This document shows positions 1-9,082 of a stretch of 64,000 nucleotides of DNA, one piece after another. Under the pieces are notes generated by a model, which was given only the letters and a program-made list of their open reading frames with translations, searched no databases and was not told the origin of the DNA. The translations under genes were made by a program, and so were the position numbers. The DNA is from JAEUHO01 sp046350655. GTDB lineage: Bacteria > Planctomycetota > PLA2 > JAEUHO01. The stretch spans positions 558,001 through 622,000 of the forward strand of contig JAXMAB010000006.1 of assembly GCA_046350655.1 (NCBI GenBank), given 5' to 3'. Each line of letters starts with the position of its first letter. Within the stretch, counting starts at the first letter, position 1.

Positions 1-2
1 GC

Positions 3-1634
3 GGCAAGGACGCCGCGGGGGCGGGGCCGGTCCCGCCGCGGTACGGCCTCGCGGTCGAGCTCAAGGAGCACCGGCCGCTCGGCTGGCACCTCGACGCGGC
101 GCGCGGCATCTGGATGCGGACGCCGGTGGGGCGGCCGGCGGAGCACTACGACGTGTGCGCGCGGTGCCACAGCCGCCGCGGCACGATCGCCGAGGCCGAC
201 GTCGGCGCGCCGCTCCACGACACGCACCGCGTCGCGTTGCTCGACGAGGGCCTCTACTTCGCCGACGGGCAGGTGCGCGAGGAGGTGTTCGAGCACGGCT
301 CGTACCTCCAGAGCAAGATGTACGCGATCGGCGTCGGCTGCTTCGACTGCCACGACCACAAGGCGCGCGCGCCGACCGACGGCGCCGCCGCGGCGTGCGC
401 GAACTGCCACCTGCCGGAGAAGTTCGCGACGCCGGCGCACCACCACCACACCCCGGGCAAGCCGGGCGCGGGGTGCGTGGACTGCCACATGCCGACCCGC
501 ACGTACATGGTCGTGCACGCGCGGCGCGACCACGCGATCCGCATCCCGCGCCCGGACCTCTCGGTGACGCTCGGGACGCCGAACGCGTGCAACGGGTGCC
601 ACGCCGAGAAGGACGCGGCGTGGGCGGCCGAGCGCACCGCCGCGTGGTGGCCCGCCGTGCCGACGCGCCCGCACTGGGGCACCGCGCTCGACGCGGGCCG
701 GCGCGGCGCGCCGGGCGCGGCCGCCGCGCTCGCGGCCCTCGTCCGCGACGCGAAGACGCCGGCCATCGTGCGCGGGACCGCCGCGTCGCTCCTCGCGCGC
801 AACCCGTCGCCCGACGTCGAGCGCACGGTCGCGGTCGCCGCGAGCGACGTCGACCCCCTGGTCCGGCGGGGCGCGGTCGAGGGCGCGGCCGTCCTCGCGC
901 CGGACGCGCGGTGGCGCGTGCTCGGGCCGCTGCTCGCCGACCCCACGCGCGTCGTGCGCATCGACGCGGCGCGGCGGCTCGTCGGAACCGACACGCCGAC
1001 CCCGGCCGACGGGGACCGGCTCGCGGCGGGGGTACGCGAGGCCCGCGCGGCCGCGGCCTGGGCGGCCGACACGCCCGAGGGCGGGATGGCGCTGGGCGAC
1101 CTCGAGACCGCCGTCGGCGACCTCGCCGCGGCGGAGCGCGCGTACCGCGCGGTGATCGCCTCGGCCGCCGCGTTCGTCCCGGCCCACGTGAACCTGGCCG
1201 ACGTGCTGCGGCAGGCGGGGCGCGAGGGGGAGGCGACCGCCGTCCTCGAGGCCGCGGTCCGGACGTGGCCGGAGGCGGCCGCGGCGCACCACGCGCTGGG
1301 CCTCGCGTACGTGCGCGCGCGACGGCTCGCGGACGCGGGCACCCACCTCGAGAAGGCCGCGACCCTCGCGCCGCGGGTCGCGGACTTCGCCGTCGCGTGG
1401 GCCGCGTGGCTGGCCGACACGGGCAGCCCGCGGCGGGCCGTCGACGTCGTCGCAGCGGCCTCGGCGGCCCAGCCGTACGACCCGGACCTCCTCGCCGCGT
1501 GGGCGTCGCTCGCCGCCCAGGCGGGGGACCGGGCGGGCGCGCTGAAGGCGCTCTACCGCCTCGAGGCGCTGCGGCCCTGGGACGACCGGTGGCGCGCCGA
1601 GCGCGAGGCCGTCGAGCGCGCGGGTCCCCGATGA
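3..1634 (+). CDS. Pentaheme c-type cytochrome with HEAT and TPR tail (5' partial)
   Basis: The frame is open from the first bases of the window, so the true start lies upstream; an internal ATG at 114 is not needed as a start. Five CxxCH haem-binding motifs are seen (CARCH, CFDCH, CANCH, CVDCH, CNGCH; about residues 52, 113, 132, 158 and 196 of the visible part), together with extra histidines that could be distal ligands. After the haem domain come Ala-rich helical repeats resembling HEAT repeats (about 230-330) and then TPR-like helices to the end. Multiheme cytochromes of this kind act in the periplasm in electron transfer; the helical tail probably binds a partner protein. The signal peptide would be in the missing part. 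The exact substrate cannot be told. It ends 100 bases before the chemosensory operon. Confidence 0.8.
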   Translation, partial: GKDAAGAGPVPPRYGLAVELKEHRPLGWHLDAARGIWMRTPVGRPAEHYDVCARCHSRRGTIAEADVGAPLHDTHRVALLDEGLYFADGQVREEVFEHGSYLQSKMYAIGVGCFDCHDHKARAPTDGAAAACANCHLPEKFATPAHHHHTPGKPGAGCVDCHMPTRTYMVVHARRDHAIRIPRPDLSVTLGTPNACNGCHAEKDAAWAAERTAAWWPAVPTRPHWGTALDAGRRGAPGAAAALAALVRDAKTPAIVRGTAASLLARNPSPDVERTVAVAASDVDPLVRRGAVEGAAVLAPDARWRVLGPLLADPTRVVRIDAARRLVGTDTPTPADGDRLAAGVREARAAAAWAADTPEGGMALGDLETAVGDLAAAERAYRAVIASAAAFVPAHVNLADVLRQAGREGEATAVLEAAVRTWPEAAAAHHALGLAYVRARRLADAGTHLEKAATLAPRVADFAVAWAAWLADTGSPRRAVDVVAAASAAQPYDPDLLAAWASLAAQAGDRAGALKALYRLEALRPWDDRWRAEREAVERAGPR

Positions 1635-1687
1635 GCGGCGGATCGCCCTCGATCACGGCCGACGCGGCGGTGCGCCCACCATTCGTC

Positions 1688-1693
1688 TAGACT
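1688..1693 (+). promoter_or_regulatory. -10-like box before the chemosensory operon
   Basis: TAGACT stands about 41 bases before the first ATG of the operon, in the 100-base gap after the cytochrome gene. The same hexamer occurs before the genes at 10537 and 20766. No clear -35 is seen. Confidence 0.4.
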
Positions 1694-1734
1694 CGGTCCG
1701 GCGTTCCCCCGGCGCCGCGCCTCCCGGAGCTCCC

Positions 1735-3393
1735 ATGCGCCTGTCGGACCTCTCCTTCAAGTCCCGGTTCGCCGCCGTCGCCCTCGTCGTCTTCGCCGCG
1801 TTCGCGGCGCTGATCCTCATCGGCTGGCGGACCGTCTCGCGCGTGATGATCGACGGCGAGCTCTACCGCGCCATCTCGGACGACAAGGAGCTCTATGCCG
1901 ACCTCGTCCCCCCGAGCCTGAGCGCGTCCGTCCTCCACCGGCGCGCGACGACCGCCGCGTACGCGCGGGACGCCGAGAAGCGGCTCGCCGGCGCGGCCGA
2001 CGTCGAGAAGACGATCGCCGAGCTCCTCGACGCGTTCAAGACCTGGGACTCGACCGTGACGGACCGCGGGTTCGGGTTGCGCGAGAAGCTGTTCGGGGAG
2101 GCTCGGTCGGCGGCGAACGCCTACGTGGAGGGGCTCAAGGGCCGCCTCCTGCCCGCCCTGAAGGCCGACCCGTACGACCGCGATGCGTCCCTCGCGATCC
2201 TCGCCTCGCTGACGCCGACGTTCGAGACGCAGCTCGCCGCGATCGACGAGTCGGCGAAGCTCGTGCAGAAGCGCGTCGCGGCGCATGAGGCCGACGCGCT
2301 CGCGGCGGTGGCCCACGGCGAGCGGACCGCCCTGTGGGTGACGGTCGTCTCGACGGCGGCGGTGCTGCTGATCGGCGGGTACCTGCTGCGGTCGGTCCTG
2401 CGGTCGATCGGCGACGTCAGCTCGCGCATGCGCGAGATGGCCGAGCGCGACGCCGACCTCTCCGCGCGGTTGACGGTCACGTCGAACGACGAGGTGGGGC
2501 AACTCGCGCGCTGGGTCAACGCGTTCCTCGAGAAGATCGCGGGGCTCGTACGCACGGTGAAGAAGTCCACCATCGAGCTCCGCGCGGCCGCGACGGAGAT
2601 GGCCGCCACGGCCCGCGAGCAGGGCGAGACGGTGTCGTCGTTCGGCGCCGGCACGTCGCAGGTGGCCGCCGCGACCAAGGAGATCTCGGCGACGGGCGCC
2701 GAGCTCACGACGACCATGGGCGAGGTGGACCGCCTCGCGAAGGAGTCGGCGGCGCTGGCCGGCGGCGGGCGCGACTCGCTGGTCGAGATGCGCGAGTCGA
2801 TGGGGCACCTGGCGTCGAGCAGCGGCCAGATCTCGCAGCGCCTCTCCGCGATCAACGAGAAGGCCCGCGACATCACGGGCGTCGTCACGACGATCACGAA
2901 GGTCGCCGACCAGACCAACCTCCTCTCGGTCAACGCGGCCATCGAGGCCGAGAAGGCCGGCGAGTACGGCCGCGGCTTCCTCGTCGTCGCGCGCGAGATC
3001 CGGCGGCTCGCCGACCAGACCGCATCGGCCACCCTCGACATCGAGGGAACCGTGCGGCAGATGCAGGAGGCCGTCTCGGCCGGCGTGATGGAGATGGACA
3101 AGTTCTCCGAGCAGGTCCGCCGCAGCGTCGCCGAGGTCGAGGAGGTCAGCGCCCGCCTCGACAAGATCATCGGCCAGGTGGACCTGCTGACGCAGCGGTT
3201 CGACCACGTGACCGAGGGCATGAAGGCCCAGGCGCTCGGCGCGCAGCAGATCAACGAGGCCATGGGCTCGCTGTCGGGCAACGTGAAGCAGACCGCGCGC
3301 TCGCTCGGCGAGTTCACGGCGGCCGCCGACCAGATGCGGACCGCCGTCGAGGACGTGCGCGGGGAGCTGGCCAAGTTCAAGGTCGAGGACTGA
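1735..3393 (+). CDS. Methyl-accepting chemotaxis protein (WspA position)
   Basis: Transmembrane chemoreceptor of 552 residues that would sense an input and control CheA through CheW. The order is: TM1 (about 11-31), a periplasmic helical sensor region of about 165 residues, TM2 (about 198-218), HAMP (220-272) and a cytoplasmic signalling coiled coil with the conserved hairpin tip (DQTNLLSVNAAIEAEKAGE at about 388-406). It opens a seven-gene run in the exact order of the Pseudomonas wsp operon (receptor, CheW, CheR, CheW, CheA-receiver, CheB, response regulator). WspA-type receptors respond to surface contact, but the sensor region here is not recognisable by sequence, so the stimulus is unknown. 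No C-terminal CheR-binding pentapeptide is seen. The CheW gene starts 3 bases after the stop. Confidence 0.92.
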   Translation: MRLSDLSFKSRFAAVALVVFAAFAALILIGWRTVSRVMIDGELYRAISDDKELYADLVPPSLSASVLHRRATTAAYARDAEKRLAGAADVEKTIAELLDAFKTWDSTVTDRGFGLREKLFGEARSAANAYVEGLKGRLLPALKADPYDRDASLAILASLTPTFETQLAAIDESAKLVQKRVAAHEADALAAVAHGERTALWVTVVSTAAVLLIGGYLLRSVLRSIGDVSSRMREMAERDADLSARLTVTSNDEVGQLARWVNAFLEKIAGLVRTVKKSTIELRAAATEMAATAREQGETVSSFGAGTSQVAAATKEISATGAELTTTMGEVDRLAKESAALAGGGRDSLVEMRESMGHLASSSGQISQRLSAINEKARDITGVVTTITKVADQTNLLSVNAAIEAEKAGEYGRGFLVVAREIRRLADQTASATLDIEGTVRQMQEAVSAGVMEMDKFSEQVRRSVAEVEEVSARLDKIIGQVDLLTQRFDHVTEGMKAQALGAQQINEAMGSLSGNVKQTARSLGEFTAAADQMRTAVEDVRGELAKFKVED

Positions 3394-3396
3394 CGG

Positions 3397-3879
3397 ATGG
3401 ACGTCCTCCTCGTCTGCCTCGAGCTCGCCGGCGAGCGCTACGGCATCCCCGCGGCCCACGTGGCCGAGGTGGTGCCGGCGGTGCCGCTGCGCGTCGTGCC
3501 GGGCGTGCGCGAGGGCGTCGTGGGCCTGCTCCGCTTCCGCGGGCGGGTGGTGCCGGTCGTCGACCTCTCGATCGCCTGGGGCGGGCCTCCGTCGCCGCGG
3601 CGGATGAGCACGCGGATCGTCGTCTGCGACCTGCCGGCCGAGGGCGGGCGCCCGGCCGCCGCGGTGGGCGTCCTCGCCGAGCACGTCACGTCGATCGCGC
3701 GCGTCGACCCCGACGCGGCGGCCGCCGGCGTCACGCCCGCGACGCCCGGCGCGCGCGGCCTCGGGCGGCTCGTCCACGACGGCGACCGGCTGCTGCAGCT
3801 CGTCCGGCCCGGCGACCTCCTCGACCGCGACCTCCTCGACGCGCTCGTGCGCGAGGCCCCCGCGGAGGCCGCATGGTGA
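3397..3879 (+). CDS. cheW: CheW-like coupling protein 1
   Basis: A 160-residue CheW domain protein (usual length) that would couple the receptor to the CheA kinase. It begins with the typical first strand (LVCLELAGERYGIPAAHV), and has the loop 'GVREGVVGLLRFRGRVVPVVDLS' character of the family (seen in short motifs VGLLRFRGRVV and VVDLS). The gene starts 3 bases after the receptor stop and its TGA overlaps the ATG of the CheR gene, so translation is probably coupled. It occupies the WspB position. A second CheW follows two genes later, as in wsp operons. Confidence 0.9.
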   Translation: MDVLLVCLELAGERYGIPAAHVAEVVPAVPLRVVPGVREGVVGLLRFRGRVVPVVDLSIAWGGPPSPRRMSTRIVVCDLPAEGGRPAAAVGVLAEHVTSIARVDPDAAAAGVTPATPGARGLGRLVHDGDRLLQLVRPGDLLDRDLLDALVREAPAEAAW

Positions 3880-5131
3880 GCCGGTCGTCCGTCCTCCGGG
3901 TGCTCGAACGGCGCGCCGGCCTCGACGCCGCCGCCGTCGGCGAGGGCACGCTCGCCGCCGCCGTGGAGGCGCGCCGCGGCGCGTACGGCGAGACCGTCGA
4001 CGCGTACGCGGCGCGCGTCGACCTCGACGACGCCGAGCGGACGCGGCTCGTCGCGGCCCTGCTGGTCCACGAGACGTCGTTCTTCCGCTACCCGGCGTCG
4101 TTCGACGCGCTCGCGGCGTTCCTCGCGCCGCGCGCCGCCGCCTCCGCCGGCCCCGTGCGGGTCCTGCACCTCGCGTGCTCGACGGGCCAGGAGCCGCTGT
4201 CCGCCGCGATGGCGGTCCTCGAGGCCGGCGTCGCCGAGGCCCGCCTCGTGATCGACGCGGTGGACCTCTCCGCCGACGCGATCGCGCACGCGTGCGCGGC
4301 GCGGTACGAGGGCGGCGCGCTGCGCGGCCTCTCGATCGAGCGCCGCGAGCGCTGGTTCGCCCGCGATGGGGGCGGGTGGCTCGCGCTCCCGATCCTGCGC
4401 GACCGCGTGCGGTACGCCGTCGCCGACGCGCTCGCGCCCGAGCTCGCCCCTTCCGCGGGCCCGTACGACGCCGTCTTCTGCCGCAACCTGCTCGTCTACC
4501 TCACGCCGCCCGCGCGCGCCCGCGCGCTCGAGAACGTCCGCCGCCTCCTGCGCGACGACGGCCGGTTGTTCGTCGGCCACGCCGAGGTGCTCGTGGCGCG
4601 CGGCGCCGGGTTCGTGCCCGCCGACCACGAAGGCGCGTTCTCGTGCGCGCCGGCCGTGCCCGCGGCGGCGTCCGACGCCGCGACCCCGCCGGCGTCGCGA
4701 CCGCGCGTCGGGCCCGCGCCCCGTGGCGCCCCGGGCCGCGGTCGGGCTCCCCGGGGCGAAGGCCCGGCCGCCCGCGAGCGCCCGGCTCGCGTACCGGCGC
4801 CGGCCGACCGCCCTCGAGGCCTCCGCGTGTCGAGGCGCTCGCGCGGGCGCGCGCGGCGGCCGACGCCGGCCGGCTCGACGAGCGCGCGCGCTCGTCGAGG
4901 AGGTGGTGCGCACGGGACCGCCGTCGGCCGACGCGTACCACCTGCTGGCGGTCGTGTGCCGCGCGTCCGGCGCGGCGAGGCTCGCGGAGGAGGCGCTGAC
5001 GCGCGCTCTACCTCGACCCGGCCCATCGCGACGCGTTGTGGCTCGCGGCCGCGGCCGCGGCGGAGCGCGGCGACCGGGCGGGGGCCGTGCGGTACCGGGC
5101 GCGGGCCGCTTCGCGGAGGGCCGACCGATGA
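3873..5131 (+). CDS. cheR: CheR-type methyltransferase with C-terminal TPR (WspC-like), frame-interrupted
   Basis: SAM-dependent protein-glutamate methyltransferase that would modify the receptor. The N-terminal helical domain and the SAM domain are intact in one frame: LVHETSFFRYP, the SAM motif LHLACSTGQEPLS, and FCRNLLVYLTP. After about residue 255 the frame breaks. A Pro-rich linker leads to a TPR-like tail recovered only by switching frames about three times between 4700 and 5020 (EALARARAAADAGRLDE, then YHLLAVVCRASGAARLAEE, then DALWLAAAAAAERGDRAG). The apparent losses sit in cg-dinucleotide runs, for example near 4880 and 5005, which suggests sequencing indels rather than decay. The final frame ends in TGA at 5129-5131 overlapping the next ATG. 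The CheR-TPR architecture is that of WspC. Confidence 0.8.
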
Positions 5132-5709
5132 CGGCGTCGGGCCCCGGCGTGCCGCGCGCGGACGAGGCCGCGACCGAGCGTCTGCTCGGCCGCGCGGCGC
5201 CCGCGGACTACCTCGAGGCGTGCGCGCGCGCGCTGGCCGCGCCGCTCGCGGACGACGCCGGGGCGCGCGCGTCGGCGCTCGCGTTCCGGCTCGGGGACGA
5301 GCGGTTCCTCCTGCCCGCGGGGTGCGTGCGCGAGGTGCACGTGCCGCCGCCGGTCCACCGCGTGCCGGGCCGGACGAACGAGGTGTTCCGCGGGCTCGTG
5401 TGCCTCCGCGGCGAGCTGCACCTGTGCGCCGACCTGTACGCGCTGCTCGGGTGCGCGCGCGACGCGGCGGCGCCGACGGCGCGGCGGCGGACCGTCGTCG
5501 TCGAGCGCGACGGGGAGCGGTGGGCGTTCGAGGCGGACGAGGTCTACGACGTCCACCGGTTCGACGCGTCGTCGGTCGCGCCGCCGCAGGTGACCGTGGC
5601 GAAGGCGTCGGTCCACTTCACGGACGGCGTCGTGCCGTTCGCGGGCGCGGTCGCCGCGCGGCTCGACCCGGCGCGGCTGTTCGACGGGCTCGCGCGGAGC
5701 CTCGCATGA
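5128..5709 (+). CDS. cheW: CheW-like coupling protein 2 (WspD position)
   Basis: Second CheW domain protein, 193 residues, with an N-terminal extension of about 50 residues before the CheW fold (ALAFRLGDERFLLPAGCV, then NEVFRGLVCLRGELHLCADL). Such an extension is common in WspD. It would take part in the receptor-kinase array. Start ATG at 5128 overlaps the CheR stop by one base pair step (ATGA), and its own TGA overlaps the ATG of cheA, so the operon is tightly coupled. Confidence 0.88.
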   Translation: MTASGPGVPRADEAATERLLGRAAPADYLEACARALAAPLADDAGARASALAFRLGDERFLLPAGCVREVHVPPPVHRVPGRTNEVFRGLVCLRGELHLCADLYALLGCARDAAAPTARRRTVVVERDGERWAFEADEVYDVHRFDASSVAPPQVTVAKASVHFTDGVVPFAGAVAARLDPARLFDGLARSLA

Positions 5710-8035
5710 GCGCCGGGGCCGACGACTTCGGCGGCGTGCCGCTCTTCGACCTCTTCCGCATGGAGGTCGAGGCCCACGCGCAGGCCCTCGACGAGGGGCT
5801 GCTCGCGCTCGAGCAGGCGCCCCGCGACGCCGCCCGCCTCGAGGGCATGATGCGCGCGGCGCACTCCATGAAGGGCGCGGCGCGCATCGTCGGGCTCACG
5901 GCGGCCGTCGAGGTCGCCCACGTGATGGAGGACCTCCTCGTCGCGGCGCAGAAGGGGAAGGTGGTGCTCGGGGCCGCGGACGTCGACGTGCTGCTCGCGG
6001 GCAACGACGTGCTGCGGGAGGTCGCCAAACGCGACGAGGCCGGCGCCGCGGCGTACCTCGAGGGAAGGCCGCCGACCTCGCGGCGCTCGTCGCGCGCATC
6101 GGCGCGATCGCGCGCGGCGAAGGCGCGGCCGCGTCGCCGCCCGCGGCCCCGGCGGTCGTGCCGGCCGCCGCCGCGCCGCCGCCGACTCCTTCGGAGCCGC
6201 GGCCCGCCGCCTCGCACCCGCGGCCGTTCCGCCGCCGCCGGCGCCCGCACCGGCGCCTGCCCGGCCCGGCGCGGCGGGCGCGAGGAGACCGACAGCGCGG
6301 CGGTGCGCGTGAGCGCGACGGGCCTCGGGCGCATGCTGGCCTACGCGGGCGAGTCGCTCGTCGAGGCGCGGCGCCTCGGCGCGGCCGCGGCCGCGCTCGA
6401 CGACGCGCGCCGGATCGCGGGCGCCTCCTGCGCGCGACCGAGGCGATGGGCGTCGGGACGCCGCTCTCGGAGGACGCCGTGGTCGCGCTGCGCGACCTCG
6501 CGTCGCAGGCGCGGCGGCGCGTCGCCGAGCACTTCGAGGCGCTCGACGCCGCGGCCCGCCGCAGCGAGGACCTCGCCGAGCGCCTCTACCGCGAGGTGCT
6601 GCAGAGCCGCATGCGGCCCTTCGGCGACGTCGTCGGCGGGTTCCCGCGCCTCGTGCGCGACCTCGCGCGCGACCTCGGCAAGCGCGCGCGCCTCGAGATC
6701 CGCGGCCGCGACGTGCTCGTCGACCGGGACGTCCTCGACGCGCTCGACGCGCCGGTGAACCACATGCTGCGCAACGCCGTGGACCACGGCGTCGAGACGC
6801 CGGAGCAGCGCGCGGCCGCGGGCAAGGACCCGGAGGCGCGGATCGTGCTCGAGGCGCGCCACCGCGCGGGCATGCTCGAGATCCAGGTCGGCGACGACGG
6901 CCGCGGCGTCGACTACGACACGCTGCGGCGCAAGGTGATCGAGCGCGGGCTCGTCCCCGAGGCCATGGGGCGCAACCTGTCGAAGGCGGAGCTCCTCGAG
7001 TTCCTGTTCCTGCCCGCGTTCTCGACGAAGACCGAGGTCACCGCGGTCTCGGGCCGCGGCGTGGGCCTCGACGTGGTCCACACGCTCGCCCACGGGCTCG
7101 GGGGCGCGGTGCGCGCCGAGAGCGTCACGGGCCGCGGCTTCGACGTCGTGCTGACCGCGCCGATCACGCGCTCCGTGCTCCGGGCCGCGCTCGTCGAGAT
7201 CGCGGGCGAGGCGCACGCGTTGCCCCTGGCCCGGATCGAGCGCCTCGTGCGCGTGCCCGTCGCCGAGATCCGGGCCGTCGAGGGGCGCGAGAGCTTCACG
7301 TGGGAGGGGGCGCCCGTCGGCCTCGTGCCCGCGGCGCGGGCCCTCGGCCTCGACGGGGCGCCGCCGCCCGGCGACAGCGTGCCCGTCGTGCTCCTCGCGG
7401 GCGCCGAGCACCTCTACGGGCTCGTCGTCGACCAGTTCCTCGGCGAGCAGGACCTCGTCGTCCGCGCGCTCGACCCGCGCCTCGGCAAGGTCGAGAACGT
7501 CGCCGCGGTGAGCGTGGACGAGGCCGGCGCGCCGGTCCTCATCCTCGACGTCGACGACCTCCTGCGCACCGTCGACCACCTGCTGCACGAGGGCCGCCTC
7601 CGCACCGTGCGCGTCACCGCGCCGCCGGCGGGCGCGGGCCGCCGCCGCCGCAAGCGCGTGCTCGTCGTCGACGACTCCATCACCGTGCGCGAGGTCGAGC
7701 GGGGCCTCCTGACCGCGCGCGGCTTCCTCGTGGACGTCGCGGTGGACGGCGCCGACGGCTGGAACGCGGTGCGCGCCGGCGTGTACGACCTCGTCGTGTC
7801 CGACGTCGACATGCCGCGGATGAACGGCATCGAGCTCGTCCGCCGGATCAAGCAGGACCCGCGCCTGCGCACCGTGCCGGTGATGATCGTCTCCTACAAG
7901 GACCGCGAGGAGGACCGCCTCAGGGGCCTCGAGGCCGGCGCCGACGCGTACGTGACCAAGAGCTCGTTCCACGAGGACGCCTGGATCGGCCGGGTGCTCG
8001 AGCTCGTGGGGGAGCCGGAGGAGGACCTCCCGTGA
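5706..8035 (+). CDS. cheA: CheA histidine kinase with C-terminal receiver (WspE-like), frame-interrupted
   Basis: Hybrid chemotaxis kinase. The Hpt domain is at the N-terminus with the phosphorylatable histidine in MRAAHSMKGAARIVG (about residue 49). After it the frame breaks at about 6063, 6250-6280 and 6418, all in GC-rich runs, across the linker and dimerisation region. From about 6440 the protein is continuous: dimerisation helices, kinase N-box (HMLRNAVDHGVE), G-box regions (VGDDGRGVDY, SGRGVGLDVV), CheW-like regulatory domain, and a complete receiver with VVDDSIT, phospho-acceptor in VVSDVDMPRMNG and the Lys in YVTKSS. CheA-receiver fusion is the WspE architecture. The TGA overlaps the GTG of the following cheB. 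Apparent frameshifts are more likely sequence errors than inactivation because the rest is well conserved. Confidence 0.85.
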
Positions 8036-9081
8036 GGGTGGCCGTCGTCAACGACCTGCGGCTCGCCGTCGAGGTGCAGCGGCGCATGCTCGCCGCCGAG
8101 CCCGGCTGCGAGCTGGCCTGGGTCGCCTCGAACGGCGCCGAGGCCGTCGAACGCTGCCGCACCGACCTCCCCGACCTCGTCCTGATGGACCTCGTGATGC
8201 CCGTGATGGACGGCGTCGAGGCGACGCGGCGCATCATGCGCGCGACCCCGTGCCCGATCCTCGTCGTCACCTCGACCGTCGAGGGGCACGTCGACCGCGT
8301 GTACGACGCGCTCGGGGCCGGCGCGCTCGACGCCGTCGCCACGCCGACCTTCGGCAGCGACGGCACCGTGAAGGGCGCGGAGCCGGTCCTCCGCAAGCTG
8401 CGGACGATCCGCCGCCTGCACGTGCCCGCGGCCGCCGCCGCGCGCCCGCCGTCGGCCGACCCCGTCGCGGCGCCGACCGTCCGCGGTGAGCGGATGATCC
8501 TCCTCGGCGCGTCCACCGGCGGGCCCGAGGCGGTCGCCACCGTGCTCCGCGGCCTCTCGCCGGAGCTCCCCGCGCCCATCGTCCTCGTGCAGCACCTCGG
8601 CCGCGACTACGTGCCCGGGCTCGTCGAGTGGCTCGCCCCCGCGGCGCGCCGGCCCGTGCGCGCGATCGTCGCGGGCGAGCGCCCGCAGCCCCGCACGGTC
8701 CACGTCGCGCACACCGACGACCACCTCGTCCTGCGCGGCGACGGCGTCTTCGACTACGACCGCGAGCCCGCGGACCAGCCCTACCGCCCGAGCGTCGACG
8801 TCTTCTTCGCGAGCGTCGCGCGTCGCGGCGCGGCGCCCGGCGCCGCGGCCGTCCTCACGGGCATGGGCCGCGACGGGGCCGCGGGCCTCCTCGCGCTGCG
8901 CGACGCCCGCTGGGCGACGTTCGCCCAGGACCAGGCCACCTCGGTGGTCTGGGGGATGCCGCGGGCCGCCGCCGAGAACGGCGCCGCCCGCACCGTGCTG
9001 CCCGTCACCGCCCTCGGCGCCGCCCTCGAGGCGGCGTGGCGCGCGGCCGCGACCCCCGCCGCGCGCGGGACCGGAGCCTGA
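8032..9081 (+). CDS. cheB: CheB-type receptor methylesterase (WspF-like)
   Basis: Phosphorylation-controlled protein-glutamate methylesterase, 349 residues, starting at a GTG that overlaps the cheA stop (GTGA). The receiver starts with VNDLRLAVE, which is typical of WspF, where the usual acidic pair is replaced by ND; the phospho-acceptor is in LMDLVMPVMDG. The usual receiver lysine is missing (DAVATP), again as in WspF relatives. The catalytic domain carries the serine in GASTGGPE, the histidine in LVQHLGRDYVP and the aspartate in LTGMGRDGA. In Wsp systems this protein resets the signalling array; its loss locks the system on. It is followed after 1 base by the output regulator gene. Confidence 0.92.
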   Translation: MRVAVVNDLRLAVEVQRRMLAAEPGCELAWVASNGAEAVERCRTDLPDLVLMDLVMPVMDGVEATRRIMRATPCPILVVTSTVEGHVDRVYDALGAGALDAVATPTFGSDGTVKGAEPVLRKLRTIRRLHVPAAAAARPPSADPVAAPTVRGERMILLGASTGGPEAVATVLRGLSPELPAPIVLVQHLGRDYVPGLVEWLAPAARRPVRAIVAGERPQPRTVHVAHTDDHLVLRGDGVFDYDREPADQPYRPSVDVFFASVARRGAAPGAAAVLTGMGRDGAAGLLALRDARWATFAQDQATSVVWGMPRAAAENGAARTVLPVTALGAALEAAWRAAATPAARGTGA

Positions 9082-9082
9082 C

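Noticed and set aside
1298..1310. GGGCCTCGCGTAC and similar matches inside genes
   Set aside because: In many coding places this is simply G-L-A or R-G-P in the preferred codons; such inexact matches were not counted as copies of the interspersed motif.
2334..6758. A 1474-codon open frame through the chemosensory operon
   Set aside because: It is a chimera: antisense-like Arg/Gly-rich sequence over the receptor, then real CheR, then out-of-frame sequence, then part of CheA. Very GC-rich DNA rarely has stops in any frame.
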